Made by a program: the position numbers and the translations under genes | Assembly: GCA_949316495.1 (NCBI GenBank) | Contig: OX439002.1 | Coordinates: 11,278,001 to 11,342,000, forward strand | Length of the DNA: 64,000 bases | DNA from: Amphiduros pacificus | Lineage: Eukaryota; Annelida; Polychaeta; Phyllodocida; Hesionidae | Direction: 5' to 3' | The notes under the pieces: model-generated | What the model was told of the DNA's origin: nothing | Database searches by the model: none | Seen by the model: only the letters and a program-made list of their open reading frames with translations | Part shown: positions 22,679 through 35,820 of the stretch, piece after piece | How positions within the stretch are numbered: position 1 is the stretch's first letter | How the letters are laid out: each line of letters opens with the position of its first letter

Positions 22679-24959
22679 CATGAAAGATAATCATTCTTGG
22701 CTTGCACAAAAGAATTGGACATGATTGCACTTCTCATGCAAATCAGTCTTGTGTATCGCAATAAAATATCATGACCTACTGTGTACCATAGAATGAATCA
22801 TCACCTATATCTGGATGTCAAACTTCTCGCTGGAATTTATTGATCATTCTACAATTTCCAGTGCATACAAATAGATATGAATGTTTGTTAAGAATGATCC
22901 AGAAGGTTTGAAATTTTACCATTTTATTAATACAGATGCCTTTCATGGAACAATTGCCAACTGGCCTTTTATTCCACATATAGAGTAGATTATTAGATAT
23001 GGAACAATTATGATACACAGATTTATAATTTTATTTTAATTTTACTCTTTTTGCCATAAACTTGAAAATGTGGGAAATAACTTTTAAATTCCAATATGTC
23101 TCACCATTTTGACAAGCAACTGGCAGTAGTTTCTGAGGCCAATATGTTGCCTTGTGTACAGTTGTATGATTTATAGATTAGAAATTGAATAACAATAACC
23201 ACTTTTATTGAGCATTAGTTTTAGAATGTCATACTATGTATTAAACATTTTGTGGCTTAAACATCTTTTTGAAGATAAACATTTACAAAGAAACACATCC
23301 AGTTACTATTCTATAGATGTATTTACACTGATGTATCCTCACTTACCTTTGCTTTGGGGTTTGGCACTCACATTCATTTCTCTACGATGAGGTAATAGAA
23401 AGAGGGTAAGCAAATCATCTGGGACAGTTGTTGCTGCCATAGTGACTGCCAATATGATAAAGAGACAGCTTCTCTAAATGTATTGCACCAATACTTGCGG
23501 CAGAGGAATGTCATTAAGTGCTTGATATCAAATCCTTGATTCAACAAGCAAATGAAAATTGATTTTGAATATATGACTAGCACACATAATTTGATCTTGA
23601 ACTATTATACATTCCTTTCAAATTAAGAAAAAAACAGCAAATATCTATATTCTGCATTTATCTCTCAAGTTATATAAGATTGAACATTTGACCCATTTAA
23701 ACAACAAATTGCTGTAATTTGATATATATTTCTTCAATAAGATTCATTATCATCATGCCAGCTCCTCACCCGGGACCAATGCAGTATTTATAATGTTTGA
23801 GTGGTAACAGTCAATTAATATTTCATGAGTGTAACATGTCTTTACTGTCATTCCTGAGAATTTAATGCATTGAATTCAGTTTGATTAGAAAAAATGACTT
23901 GTCATTGTAAATGTCATCTCGCTGTTAAAAGCTTTGAGCTTTAAAACCAAATGAAATATTTGAATCAGCCTTGTGTCAATGTTGCTTTCTCATGATTAAA
24001 AAAAAAATGTTTGTATAAACTGATGTTACTCTGACTAAAATCCCTTAAGACCCAGGCAGATATTAATTCAGGATCACACAGACAGCATTATTTAGGCCTG
24101 CTCAGTTTAACTATGTTTGTTTGTTTAAAAGTGATGTTGTTAACAAAAACCTGATAGTGGATTTAAAACAAAAAAATAATTGTTTTTGAAGCAGAAGTCA
24201 TTCTCAACTTTAACTTAAGATAATTATATTTTTACATTATTGAAACTATTTTTTTGAATTACTCAAGCATGATAACAACGCATATTCAGAAACATTAATA
24301 CTCAAGTCAGTGTAAACTTTATAAACATGTTTGATTTATTTTGTGATCAGTGAGTTAAGTTTTTTATATTGGAAATCTGTCAAGCAGAGTAACCATTTTT
24401 TATAGGCATTTTATTTTGTCAGATTATATTGTAAATGACAATATAAAAACCAGATGTTTTTTTCTTAAACAATAATATTTCACTGGGAGATATCATAAGA
24501 AATATTAGGTGTGGCTATGGAAATGAACCTTCCATCAAGTTCTTAATTAAGGTCCACACCAAGTTTTAAGTATTCAGTGTTTGTCATGACAACAAACAAG
24601 TAACATAACCAGGTCATTAGAACTCAAGTATGTGGCTGAATTACTATACAAATATTTCAGGAAATGAAGAAAAAAATGTCAACTGGGTATTTGAAAGATT
24701 TCTATATAGGCAAACCCATTTACTGAGCGTTTGGCAAAAATCGTTTAAAAATTTGGCCACTGGCTAAGTGGATAGAATGTTTTTCTAGCCAAATTGGATC
24801 AGTAAACATATTCACTTTATCAATTTATATGAGATAGATGTCACCATTACTAATATATTTTCAAGTGGCAGTGAATATGATGAACACGAAAAGCGAGGAC
24901 ATTAAATTGAGTTGCATTCGTGCATGTGTCCGTACAATACCTCTGATCTGATTCTAAAG
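22679..24959. other. intron 1 of HMG-box gene, nothing recognised
   Basis: AT-rich sequence with no supported exon, RNA gene or structured repeat. Confidence 0.5.
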
Positions 24960-25160
24960 ATATTGGCTGTGATTGGTCAATTTCTGCTGCCATGACAACC
25001 ACGTTGTCAACTTGGCTTGTGTGCATGATACAGCCAGAACGGTTTGACATTTAGCGCAGATATTGCACACATGCACTCCTGGGGACCTGTCCCCAATCTG
25101 GTTAGGGTATGGCAGTGATTGGTTGGATTTGTTGTCATGGGGACTGTCCAAAGTGTAGGG
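24960..25160 (+). promoter_or_regulatory. possible second promoter/enhancer with CCAAT and X-box-like pairs
   Basis: Two inverted CCAAT boxes (ATTGG at 24972-24976 and 25118-25122) are each followed within about 20 bp by an X-box half-like motif (GCCATGACAACC at 24989-25000; GTTGTCATGG at 25131-25140). Between them is a 14-bp palindrome GGGGACCTGTCCCC at 25081-25094. The cluster lies 230 bp upstream of the first coding exon. Function is inferred only from motif grouping. Confidence 0.3.
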
Positions 25161-25391
25161 GACTTAGAGTCAATTTCTCTTGTTTTTTTTTATAAGACAA
25201 AAATGCTAAATATTAAATATCAATATATCAACTCTGAAACACATGTGAAGGAAATAAACAGAACTTTGCTAGAATGAAAACAACTTGTTATGAAATGGAT
25301 TTTTTTCAGTTTGGTTGCACAATTCCTATCTGAGGATTTTTTTATGAGGAATCTTATCGTTCTTTCATTGCAGAGGCACTTTGCGCAGACA

Positions 25392-28300
25392 ATGACCCAG
25401 CCATGGAACATGTGGAACCCAGCAGGCATGACTCCCACAGGGTACTATCCCTCACAGTCTCATCACGTCTCACCGGTGATCCCCGACATGAAATACTCAC
25501 AGTACTCACAGCATTCACAGCCTGGTAAGAACCTGTCACCATCTCATGAAGAAATAACAACTTTATAACACGATGGGTTTTCAAAATCTGTCTTGAAGTA
25601 ATTGTTTCCAATTTTGGCAGACAATATTTATGTATTTGTCCCAGCATTTAGATTCTTTGCCAAAAATGCCTGACAGAATTATGGAAAAGTTTGACATTGG
25701 CCATTTCATGACTTTGGTTATAAATGCTTTAAATAAGGTCAAGGTCAAAATCAACAGATTTTACTAATGTTTTCTCTGTAGCAAAAGCTTCTTAAACTTA
25801 ACAATTAGGTCAAGATCAAAATGATTTGTGAGTTTTTAATTTTCCCATGATTTTATAAAAAACAAAATCGAATTTTTCAAAAGTTTTATTAGATTTCAAA
25901 TTACCTTTGAGGGTATTTACCGGGTATGGGTCTTTTGGTTTAGAGCCCTCAGGTGGCAGATGTTAAAAAAGGGTCAAAATGAGGAGTTGCATTTTGACAA
26001 TGTAAAAATAGTTTTCCTGGTATGAATCAATGTGTTTATGAATTAAGCCAATACGTATCAATATTTTAGCACTACTACCGTATTAACTCGTGTATAAGAC
26101 GAGGTTGTTTTCCAAAAACTCTTAGTTAATGTTTGGGAGGTCGTCTTATACACGAGAGCAACCTGTGGACGAGGATTTACGGCAAAAAATTACGACACTA
26201 TGAGTTTTCATTACAAACATTCTTATTTTCGAAATAACGAATATTGGACATAGCGGGTCGGTTTAACAGTCTTATACTCAAGTAATTACGGTAAAACGTA
26301 AATACGATGTTCATATTTTCGAAATAACGAATATCAGACGTAGCAGATTGATTTTAATTGCGTTTTAAATGATAAAGAATATTATTGGTCTATTATTTCG
26401 AAATGCTTTGTTTTGACTTTGTTCCCACTGATACCAATTATCAGCGTTCACAGTTTTGCAATTCGTCTTTGTCTCCACTGCTTTGAGTCGTGTCTTCCCT
26501 GTTGACAGAACCGCCTTCACACGTGGATCGATTCTAATTGCGTTTTAAATGATAAATAAAGGTATATACATAATATTATCACAAATTACGCTTTGCATGT
26601 CGAGAACAGAACAAAACCATCCATTATTGCGCAATATATTAATATTTCAATGCGAATTAACAATCGTTTTCATGCTAGAAACAAGAGCCTCTTCCCGTCA
26701 CTTCCGCCTTTCAAAATTGCGACCACGTGTTGCGTTGAGTCGTGTCTTCCCTTTTTGGCAGAAATGCTTTCACACGCAGATCGATTTTAATTACGTTTTA
26801 AATGATAAATAAAGGTATTTACCCCATATTATTTCGAAACACTTTGTTTTGACTTTGTTCTCACTGATTCCAATTATCAGCGTTCACAGTTTTGCAATTC
26901 GTCTTTGTCTCCACTGCTTTGAGTCGTGTCTTCCTTGTTGACAGAAATGCTTTCACACGTGGATCGATTTTAATTGCGTTTTAAATGGATTGATGGTTTT
27001 GTTCTGTTCTCGAACAATTTGTGATAATATTGGGTAAATACCTTTATGTATCATTTAAAACGTAATTAAAATCGATCCATATACGTTATGTTTTCTTTTG
27101 ATGCTTTTCAAAATTACGACCACGTGTTGCGTAATGCATGTTATAAATGGATGGATGTTTTTTTTCTGTTCTCGATCTGCAAAGCATAATTTATGATAAT
27201 ATTGGGTAAATAGCTTTATTTATCATTTAAAACAAATCCAAATTGATCCGCTACGTCTGATATCCGTTATTTCGAAAATACGAACATCGTATTTACGTTT
27301 TACCGTATATACTCGTGTATAAGACGGCTAATATCTTATATTTTAAGCATATTTACGTTTCACTTTTAAAATGACCGCCAAGCTTCAGCTTAAGCTTGAA
27401 TGGTAGCAGAGCCGATATCTCTTGAAAAACCAACTCGTCTTATATTCGGAAATTGGTTTTTTTCAAGTAAAATAACCTCAATTTTGGGGGGTCGTCTTAT
27501 ACACGAGTTGACTTATACACGAGTAAATACGGTATATTTAAATGAATAGAACTGTGAACAAATATACTTGTTGTGCGTGTTATATTTGTCTTGATATCCC
27601 TTTAAAATAATGAGGTAAGAAATAATTTAAGAAGATTTGATAGCAAATTAATTCTGCAGATTTAACATACTTAATAGAGACAGGCTTGTTTTTCACCATG
27701 TTGGTATTGTTTTGGTCACCAGAAAATGAACTGTGATATGAGTGACACATGTTTTCTCTTTTTATGTTGTAAAAATTGGAAATAAAAGGGGTGTTTGACA
27801 ATCAGGTGTGTGATGAGAATTGACAAAAAAATCTAAAAAATAGTTTTTCAGAAGTCTCATGTGTGTACTTAACCTCTATTTTTCTTTTTGAGGACAAAAT
27901 AGACCCTCTGTTTCATAAGGATCACAGTAAATATTATTAGCAAAGCAGTTTGAAAAACTTTTTTTTCATTGGTCCTACAATCTTCAGAATTTTCCTTTCT
28001 CACACACTGACATGGTAAACAGATATCTTAGTAGTTATGTATAACTAAGACATTTCATTTTGTTATAAAAGATATCAAGACATCAAGTAAATTAAAATGA
28101 TTACCATCTTCTTGTGGTAGGAAATCAGTGTCATATGAAGAAAGAGATCTTTTATCAGCAGTTGAGAAGCTTTTCAAATATATTTTTTAAACATTCTAAT
28201 TTGATATAAAAAGAAAGTAGTTTGCTAAGAAAATCGGCAACCAGAGGACACTCAATACTAACACCCATAAACCACCTTAAGATTGGTCATCATCAACTTG

Positions 28301-30324
28301 ATGGTTCAGCCCTCCATGATAGCACAGTACTGAATAAGCTTGTTTGTTTATTTTCAGTTAACAACATCAATGTTTAAATACCTTGCTAAAAAACTATTAA
28401 TTGAATACTATTTTTCTTTTAAAGTAGAAAAACCCAGGAGCAAAACTAAAAATAAGGTAAGTTTCTCATCGTTGATATATATTGGCATCTATATTACTAA
28501 GTTTACTAGTTTAATTAATATGCATCTGATGTTCAGTTACATGTTACACTGAGTGTAAACTTTATTTGTTTCAGAAGCCGGAAATACCTGGTCTTCCTCC
28601 ACCACCAACACCACCAAAAAAACCTGTTACAGCTTTCTTTGCTTATTTTATGAAGGTAATTTAACTTTTTTTATTCTACCACTTTTTATTAGCTCCTGCC
28701 ACCTGTGTTGCCAGTTATTTTGGAATATTTTATTAATCTTTATGATCAATGATGCATAATGTGTTATTTTTCTTTATAGGTCAGAGAAACATTAAAAAAA
28801 CAACATCCAGACAAGCCGGTCACACATTTATCATTAATAGCAAGTAAAATGTGGAAAGCTGCCACACCAGAAGAAAGGAAAATCACAGAAATGGAATATC
28901 TAGTTAATATGGTATGAAGATTTATTTATTGTCCTCAAACACAATGAAATCCATCTGTTTGTTCAAACTTCTTTTATGTGTAGTCTTATGAGTAGTCTTG
29001 TCCCTGACCCAGATCATGGGTAGGATCTGGTATGGGTCATTTGAAAGCATGGCTGTGATTTGTCAGAATCCCTGTGTTAGAGTTCTATTGATTGATTCTT
29101 AACTATCATGATAAAATCTTAATGTTTTGAAGTTGAACTTTTTATGACTTTTTCATTTAAAAATATCTTGGTTATCAACTCATACAACATGAGATAAATT
29201 ATTACTTAAGAATAATAATATCCAAAATTTAATCAGGTAAGAGATAGCAGTCAAGTGAATCTCAGATAATTGTTGAAAGATATGTTTTTTAACAAACAGG
29301 AAAAATACAAGGTATTAAGATCAGAATATGAGTCATCAGAAGAATACAAGAATTGGTTAGCACTGAAACAGAAGTTAGAACGTGAAGTACATGGTAAGTT
29401 AAACAGACTTTACAAACCTTTGAACACATATCTTATCATTTTTGCCATTTCATTTTTTTACATATTTTATTTCAAAGTATTTTATATAAAGCCACAAAGA
29501 AAATTAAGTTTCAGGTCAAGATTGGATTTAAGGAAGGGTTTGAATTTATTTGCAGAGAGAGCATTACAACAAGCAAAAGAAGCATCACAAGCGCGGCCAT
29601 CCCCTCCCCAGCAGATGGCACCACAGCAGGTACAGTTGCCTCAGCCTCCCATGGCCCACCAGCACCCGCCCCCACAGATGATGCCACGCCATCCCAGCAT
29701 GCAACAGACGCAAATGATGCCTAACTTCTACCCCTACTACCAGATGGCACAACATGGATTTCCCATGCCACATCACAACCAGCAATCTCAGGTCCCAACA
29801 AATCAACAACAGCAACAGCAACAGCCACAGATGAATGAGGTAAGGTTTAGAAAAATTAGTCAGCTAACATTTCAGTATGAAAACAAAAAGATTGATATGA
29901 CTGCTGTTTGATTCTCTTTAAGATGCATGAAATCATCTGGGCATTTTTTATCTTAAATAGGATAAAAATAAAGTTTTTCTGCAAAAAATAATTGATACTT
30001 TCTTGAAACTACCCAAAATCGATTTTAAGTAATTTTCCTAATTCTAGATATTATGGATACTTCACAAATAAAAAAAAGGGATTTTGTAGCAAGAATTCAT
30101 AATTTCAGCTTGTGAATTGCCTGGGAGAGCAGAGAGGTGGGGGCCAGATGGGGGGTGAGCGTCAGATGGACAGAAAGCAGCTTCACTTTGAGGTGGGGGA
30201 CGTGATGGGGGATCGCACATACAAGGTGGGCAACCTTGGCTGGAGAATTGAGCCTCTCATGCAGGGTGCCACCAACAACTCATCACCCAACAACATGCCA
30301 GGCACACAAGGGCCTCATGGTTAA
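25392..30324 (+). CDS. HMG-box protein with BAF57/SMARCE1-like box
   Basis: Coding exons: 25392-25524 (exon from 25374), 28425-28456, 28575-28655, 28780-28911, 29300-29393, 29556-29839 and 30109-30324 (TAA); phases agree and give 323 residues. The N-terminus is Tyr/Ser/Pro-rich (MTQPWNMWNPAGMTPTGYYP). A KPRSKTKNKK basic stretch and LPPPPTPPKK lead into one HMG box, about residues 69-140 (PVTAFFAYFMKVRETLKKQ ... SLIASKMWKAATPEERK). Next comes a charged helix with EYESSEEYKNWLALKQKLER, arranged like SMARCE1 (BAF57), a SWI/SNF subunit. The C-terminal part is Gln/Pro/Met-rich with a short polyQ, then HFEVGDVMGDRTYKVGNLGW, which I do not recognise. It is shorter and more divergent than a typical SMARCE1, so it may be a paralogue or a separate HMG-box family. 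Nuclear, DNA-binding role inferred. Confidence 0.85.
26078..27532. mobile_element. TA-flanked MITE, copy 2 (compound), in HMG-box gene intron
   Basis: 1455 bp between TA dinucleotides (26076-26077, 27533-27534), with ends CCGTATTAACTCGTGTATAAG and the complement of CCGTATTTACTCGTGTATAAG. A further internal terminus (CCGTATATACTCGTG) starts at about 27304, so the last 230 bp look like a short family member lying inside or joined to a longer one. The interior repeats blocks such as 'atcgattttaattgcgtttt' and 'tgataaataaaggtatt' in both orientations. Noncoding. Confidence 0.75.
27533..28424. other. rest of intron in HMG-box gene
   Basis: AT-rich sequence from the MITE to the acceptor at 28423-28424; nothing else recognised. 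Confidence 0.5.
28990..29075. repeat. dispersed repeat shared with 44965-45045
   Basis: Matching blocks 'gtcctgacccaga'-like, 'ggtctggtatggg' and 'gcatggctgtgatttgtc' occur in the same order at 44965-45045 with about 80% identity by eye. Family unknown. Confidence 0.5.
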
Positions 30325-30690
30325 CCCAGGTAAGGCCATATTATGTTGGAATTATTAGCTCATCTTTGTCTTCAAAATGTTTTGAGAGTAGTGTTGTCTT
30401 TGAAGAATTTTGCTTATTTTAGCAACCAAAATCTTTAATTACACCTTCTTACATTACTTATTTGTTATCTTTTAACAGAAAATGAACTCCAAAAGATTGC
30501 CACCCCATATACTGTACAGCCATCTTTTCTGTCTTCCTAAACGTGAAGGTCAAGGTCATTTCAAGAAAATCGCTACCTTTGGAAATCCAAACCATATAAG
30601 GTTAGCCTATTGACAGGATGTTAACTTTTTGTAAATCATCTTGTTCATGTATGATATTAGTTTAGATCTGCAAAGGATATGCATTATAGA

Positions 30691-30696
30691 AATAAA
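30691..30696 (+). terminator. possible polyadenylation signal of HMG-box gene
   Basis: AATAAA 367 bp after the TAA stop. A donor-like CAG/GTAAGG lies 5 bp after the stop (30330) and an acceptor TTTTAACAG ends at 30478, so a 149-bp intron may be removed from the 3'UTR. Confidence 0.4.
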
Positions 30697-31474
30697 ATAT
30701 ATTAATTGCTTTAATAATAACATGTCTTCTGCAAGTTAAAATTTGCTATATATATATTACTGGTATTGAAATATGGTAAATCATCATGCACTGAAATCCA
30801 ATATATATTCTCTCTGGATGTGATAATCATTATTATTTGTACCATAGCCTCTAATAAGAGCTTTAAAATTTACATTGATCATTATCATATACAGGGTCAG
30901 GAGAATTACCAAATGCTATCAATAAGTTTTGACATTTAAAATGTTAAGCCTATCCATCTATGCTATAAGATTAAACTTTTGATATAGTGTATTTAGGCAT
31001 TACTTTATAATGTATACTTTTTCTACATGAGTGCTATAAATAACCATTTGAAAAGGATTTTAAAGGGTAAAATCAGTTTAAAAGTGTGAAAGATAAACTA
31101 GATGAACTTCTGTTGTGATATGTTCTGATTGTTTGCATACGGGCCACCCATATCTTTAATTGATAAAAACAGAAAAAGATATGATTGACCATGTTCAATC
31201 AAAATAATGTTATATTTTTTGTTATTGAGTCTTATTTTTACACAACGACAGGTGTGAAAAATACAAGGATATTTGCCAGTAACAACGCAATAAAAATACA
31301 TATTTGAGTTATTCAACAAATCTTTTTTTCATTTTCATGTTGAGGATATCAGGATATAAAATTTTGTAGGCATTTTTCAGTCTGAAGTTTACCTTCACGT
31401 CTGAAGTTTACCTTCACTGATTTTGTGGGACTTGAATTGGACACAAATTGCTCTTGGTGGGCTATGAATTGATG

Positions 31475-31582
31475 AACCGGTTAGTCCACATGCATAAACC
31501 AGTTAGTCCACATGCATAAACCAGTTAGTCCACATGCATAAACCAGTTAGTCCACATGCACAAACCAGTTAGCCACATGCTT
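31475..31582. repeat. 22-bp tandem repeat, five units
   Basis: Head-to-tail units 'ataaaccagttagtccacat'+gc; the first and last are diverged. Noncoding. Confidence 0.85.
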
Positions 31583-34500
31583 AAAAAAACTGGTTTTCCA
31601 TGTTTTTTTCTTTTTTCTTTCTGGTTTTGAAAATGTGAATGATATGACAGACAAATTATTATATAAGTTACAGAGTAAAAGTGGGTCAGAAATAGTAATT
31701 TTGCTGATATATTTTATTTATGAAAACAACATATACATCTTTATGATGTTGAAACATAAATTTCAAAGTTATGACCTACTACCAGAAAATGATTAATCAG
31801 AAATAGACATGGATTTCATTAAGTATAATATTGTGCAAATCATATTGAACAAATAATACAAATTCAAATTGTAAACTGCCATCTTTAGCAAAATTCACAC
31901 AGTGTCTGAGTTGCCAACAGTTTTTTTTTGGCATGAAAAATATATACCTTAATGCTAATATACATGTTTTTTTAGTAAACATATATCAAAATCACAGTGA
32001 ACGTATTATATTTTGTAGAATATTTTGTATTTGACATGTTTATATTGGGAATATTGTGGAATCTCCTACAGTACTTCAAATAAGAGTGATTTTAAAGATA
32101 TGTATTGAATCTCAGTTTGAGTCAACGATTTGAATAGTGCATAGTCTTCCCTGTTTTCTTCATAGATATATTGTTGATAAAGATTTGTTAAGGTTTTTTG
32201 CAGATGATCTACAATATTGAGCATGTGTTCAAACTTATTATTCACTGAGTTGTAATGGTTTAATTAAATTTTACTTGCCTTGTCTGATGATTCAAATGTG
32301 AATTGGTGCAAACAAATGTATTAAAAGTGAGAAAAAAACCATCCGGCAAATAACATTCATGTTATAAATAACATAAGTATGTGAGCAGTGGTTGCAGCCA
32401 AATATAATGTAGATATGACTGTATAAACTCACACCCACACACACATATATATATATATATACATTATCCATGGCACCATATAATATATTCTTTGTAAATT
32501 TGATCAATGACTTCAATTTTATTTTATTTGAATGAAACAAAGAATCTCTTCCACACTTTCTTCCCACAATCATACAGCTAGCAGCACATATAAGGGTTTA
32601 ATATAGTACACTGCCTAGAACATTCCATGTCTTAATATATATCGTAAGAATAATTATTGCAGATTTTAATATATTAGACTTGATTTATAATACATTTCCC
32701 TCAAACATGAATTTAAATCTCACCATAGATCCTTTTTTTTAAATTTAAGTAGCGGTTATCCATTTAATGAATTCACTCAATGGGGAATCATTTTCCTTAC
32801 TAGAATTGTATAAATCAAAAGTATGTGATCAAATCACAGCTTAGGAACTTCAGAAAATTGTTTTGTGACATTTATTGATTGGATTGGATGATACACATCA
32901 AAAATAAGCAATTTTAGAATTTTGTTATATTAAGATAACAAACATAATTGCATAATACTTAAAATATGGTTAATATAATGCAAAAACCTGTAATATATTA
33001 AGAATTTAGGATTTTGAAGGTCCTATATAATTAATCAAATTATGTCATTTGTTGATGATACACAAGAAATGCAGTTTACATAAAAGATTGAAAATCTCTT
33101 GAGGGAGTGACATGCAGTAATAATAGTGTATGTTTAAGGGTGCAGTGATAATAAATAAACCTGAGCTTCATATATATATATGTATATGTGAAGAGAAAAG
33201 AGAGGAAGTTTTCCAATGTTAGTGTTTATAATTCGTAATGTTGGAGTGCGAGGCCATAGAAAAACTTTCTAGTTCTCTTCACATGAAGTATTATCCCCAA
33301 CTTGATCAAACTTGAAAAAAATAGTGATCAAAATAACACATAAGAGACAAACAATTTCATAGGACTTTTTCAATGAATATTGGAAGAAATTTCTCCTCAT
33401 CTTACTACTGTTTGATGAGAACTAGAATGGATTTTTCACATGGCTTAAATTAGTTAATAAATGAGTGGTTTATGTTGTTTCTATGATATTGTAACGTATA
33501 TGGTAGAGAAAATTGGGTCAACATCAAGGATTCAGATATGTACATTTAGAATGTGAGGTTTTGGCCTGCTTCAGTGATAAAATAAAATGTTTCACTTTAA
33601 AAAAAGAAAGGATTTAAACTTTGTATTATATTCTGGACAAGATGTCAACCCAATTTTATCATTACAGAATTAAACTATGGTAGCAGGCATTTTTATGCCA
33701 AGTGTATTTACAGAGTTTCAGCTGTAGATGTACATATTGCAACATTTGTAATTTTATGTTTTCTATGATGAGAATATAATAGATTATTGTATTATATATT
33801 AAGGAGGTCATTTTTGTTAAAATGATCAATATTTGTATGAGTCTTATTTTGAGTATACATAGGTCTGCCCATTGTAACATTGTAACATTATCTGCTATCA
33901 GTGATGTGCTTAATAAAATATCAAAGTAGAAAAAATTGTTTTCTTTTTGTTTTCCTTTCCTATTTTTTACATGGGAGATATATCCTGTAATTACTGGTGC
34001 ATTGATTAATTGAATTCACAAGAAAAATAACATTCATTTTAGTAACATAATGAAGTCAGTTTAAGACTGAAGAAAAAATTGATGTAGCATTAAAAATATC
34101 ATAACTCTAAATTTAACTTTATATCCAAAGACTTGATATTTTGTTATAATAGAATGGCCTTCTCATTAAATCACTATAATTTTTTTTCAAATGAAATCCA
34201 AGCAATATGTAAACAATTTTATTTTCTCATTTATTTTGCTATGGCAACCATTCCCCATTTTGTTTGTCAAAAGGCATCAGTGGTGTATCAGCATATCATA
34301 AAAACAAGTATGCTTTCATCTAAACATTAATAAAATCCTCAATTACACCCTTATAAAATGAACAGAAATCACAAAATTCAAAATTAGTTTTACCCTCAAA
34401 ATTTATAGATTTATAGTAAATGTCCTGTAAAATTACGAAAACATTTGCTAGTATCTAATTTGAAAACATTCACATTAGAAAATCAGGATCTAATGGTAAT

Positions 34501-35249
34501 TAAAAAAAACAAGTATCAATTTGCTAGTATACAAATGTATAGATCGTACATCATACAATGATCGATCCCTCTGTTTTTCTGAGAGGAAAATGAGGTCATT
34601 CACTAGATGTCACCACTGCGAGAAGCTGCCAAGGTCAAGGACATGGTTCCATGCTGAGACAAGAGGAACTCTTGAGAAAGATACCTAAAATGATGATTTT
34701 CATCACTTTTCCTATTCATTAGTTGTGTGAGCACAAGTAAGTATTATTGAGAACCTGAAGTATATTATCTTTCGAATTTTGTATCCTAAAATAGTTGTAA
34801 AATTGATGAGATTTAAGAGATATTCAGCTTCGACCACAACTGAGTTTATTTAATAATTTAACTTTCATCTCTATCAATTGAGCCCACTACTGTAGTCGTC
34901 TGAACAGAATGAATCATTAAATGCTATCACAAGAACCAAGCCATGGCAAATTGCAGTTAACTCCTTAATGACCAGCCTACTTTAATTTTGTTGTTTGGCA
35001 GAACTAGGCTTATTTTTTGAAAATCTTTTCTGGACTTGTTTATCAGCACAGTAAATCAATTTAATTTATGACCATATGCTCAACAAAGTTCTGAGGTCTT
35101 TTGTGATTCAAGCAGTTTTACATCATTCCCATGCCGTGGAGACTGAATGATGATGTTTATTTCCATCCATCAGGGGTTAATATGATACAGACAACTGGCA
35201 TCATTCATATTATACAAAAAAAAAGAAAAAGGATAGCATTATTGTGACA

Positions 35250-35820
35250 CATGACAGGCAATGAGAAAATATCTGTGGCATTCTGTGCACGATATGATCA
35301 TGGGAAAAATATAGTCATTTCCTGAGGGCTGTAAATTGTTTTTTTTCCTGTGGTCAGTATGGTTTAAACAATTGATGCCACTAATACTGAATTGTTCCTT
35401 CTAATTTGCTCATGATGCACCATTGTGCATGAATATATTCATGTATCATATAATAAAAGAAAAAGCAGTGATGAAGTCACAACCTGATGACATCGTCAGT
35501 GACAAATAGAAATTTCAACGTAACAACATTGTTGCCAATCAATGTCAGATGAGTGAAATATTTGTTCGTTGATTTTTTTTTTGTTACACGCCCAGAAATG
35601 ACAAAGCCAAAGTCTGAACGCTAATGAGCGTTAGCGCCTAAAAAATTCAGTCATATAACAAATTAAATGTTTTTGAGATATGAATAAAGATAATTTCAAC
35701 TAGCCCATCAGTTTGCAATGATTGTTTCATTTTGTGTCTTTTGATTATTTTAATTTTTGGTTCCATTTGTTGTATTTTTCCATCTGTGTTACATGTGGAG
35801 CACCACTTTTTCTTGCTTTG
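35250..35820. repeat. diverged dispersed repeat, related to 55765-56320
   Basis: Shared blocks in the same order: 'tagtcatttcctg', 'ggtcagtat', 'gatgacatcgtc'-like, and near the end 'gttacatgtggagcaccact'. The last block also recurs at about 58670-58700. Too diverged to place ends or family. Confidence 0.45.
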
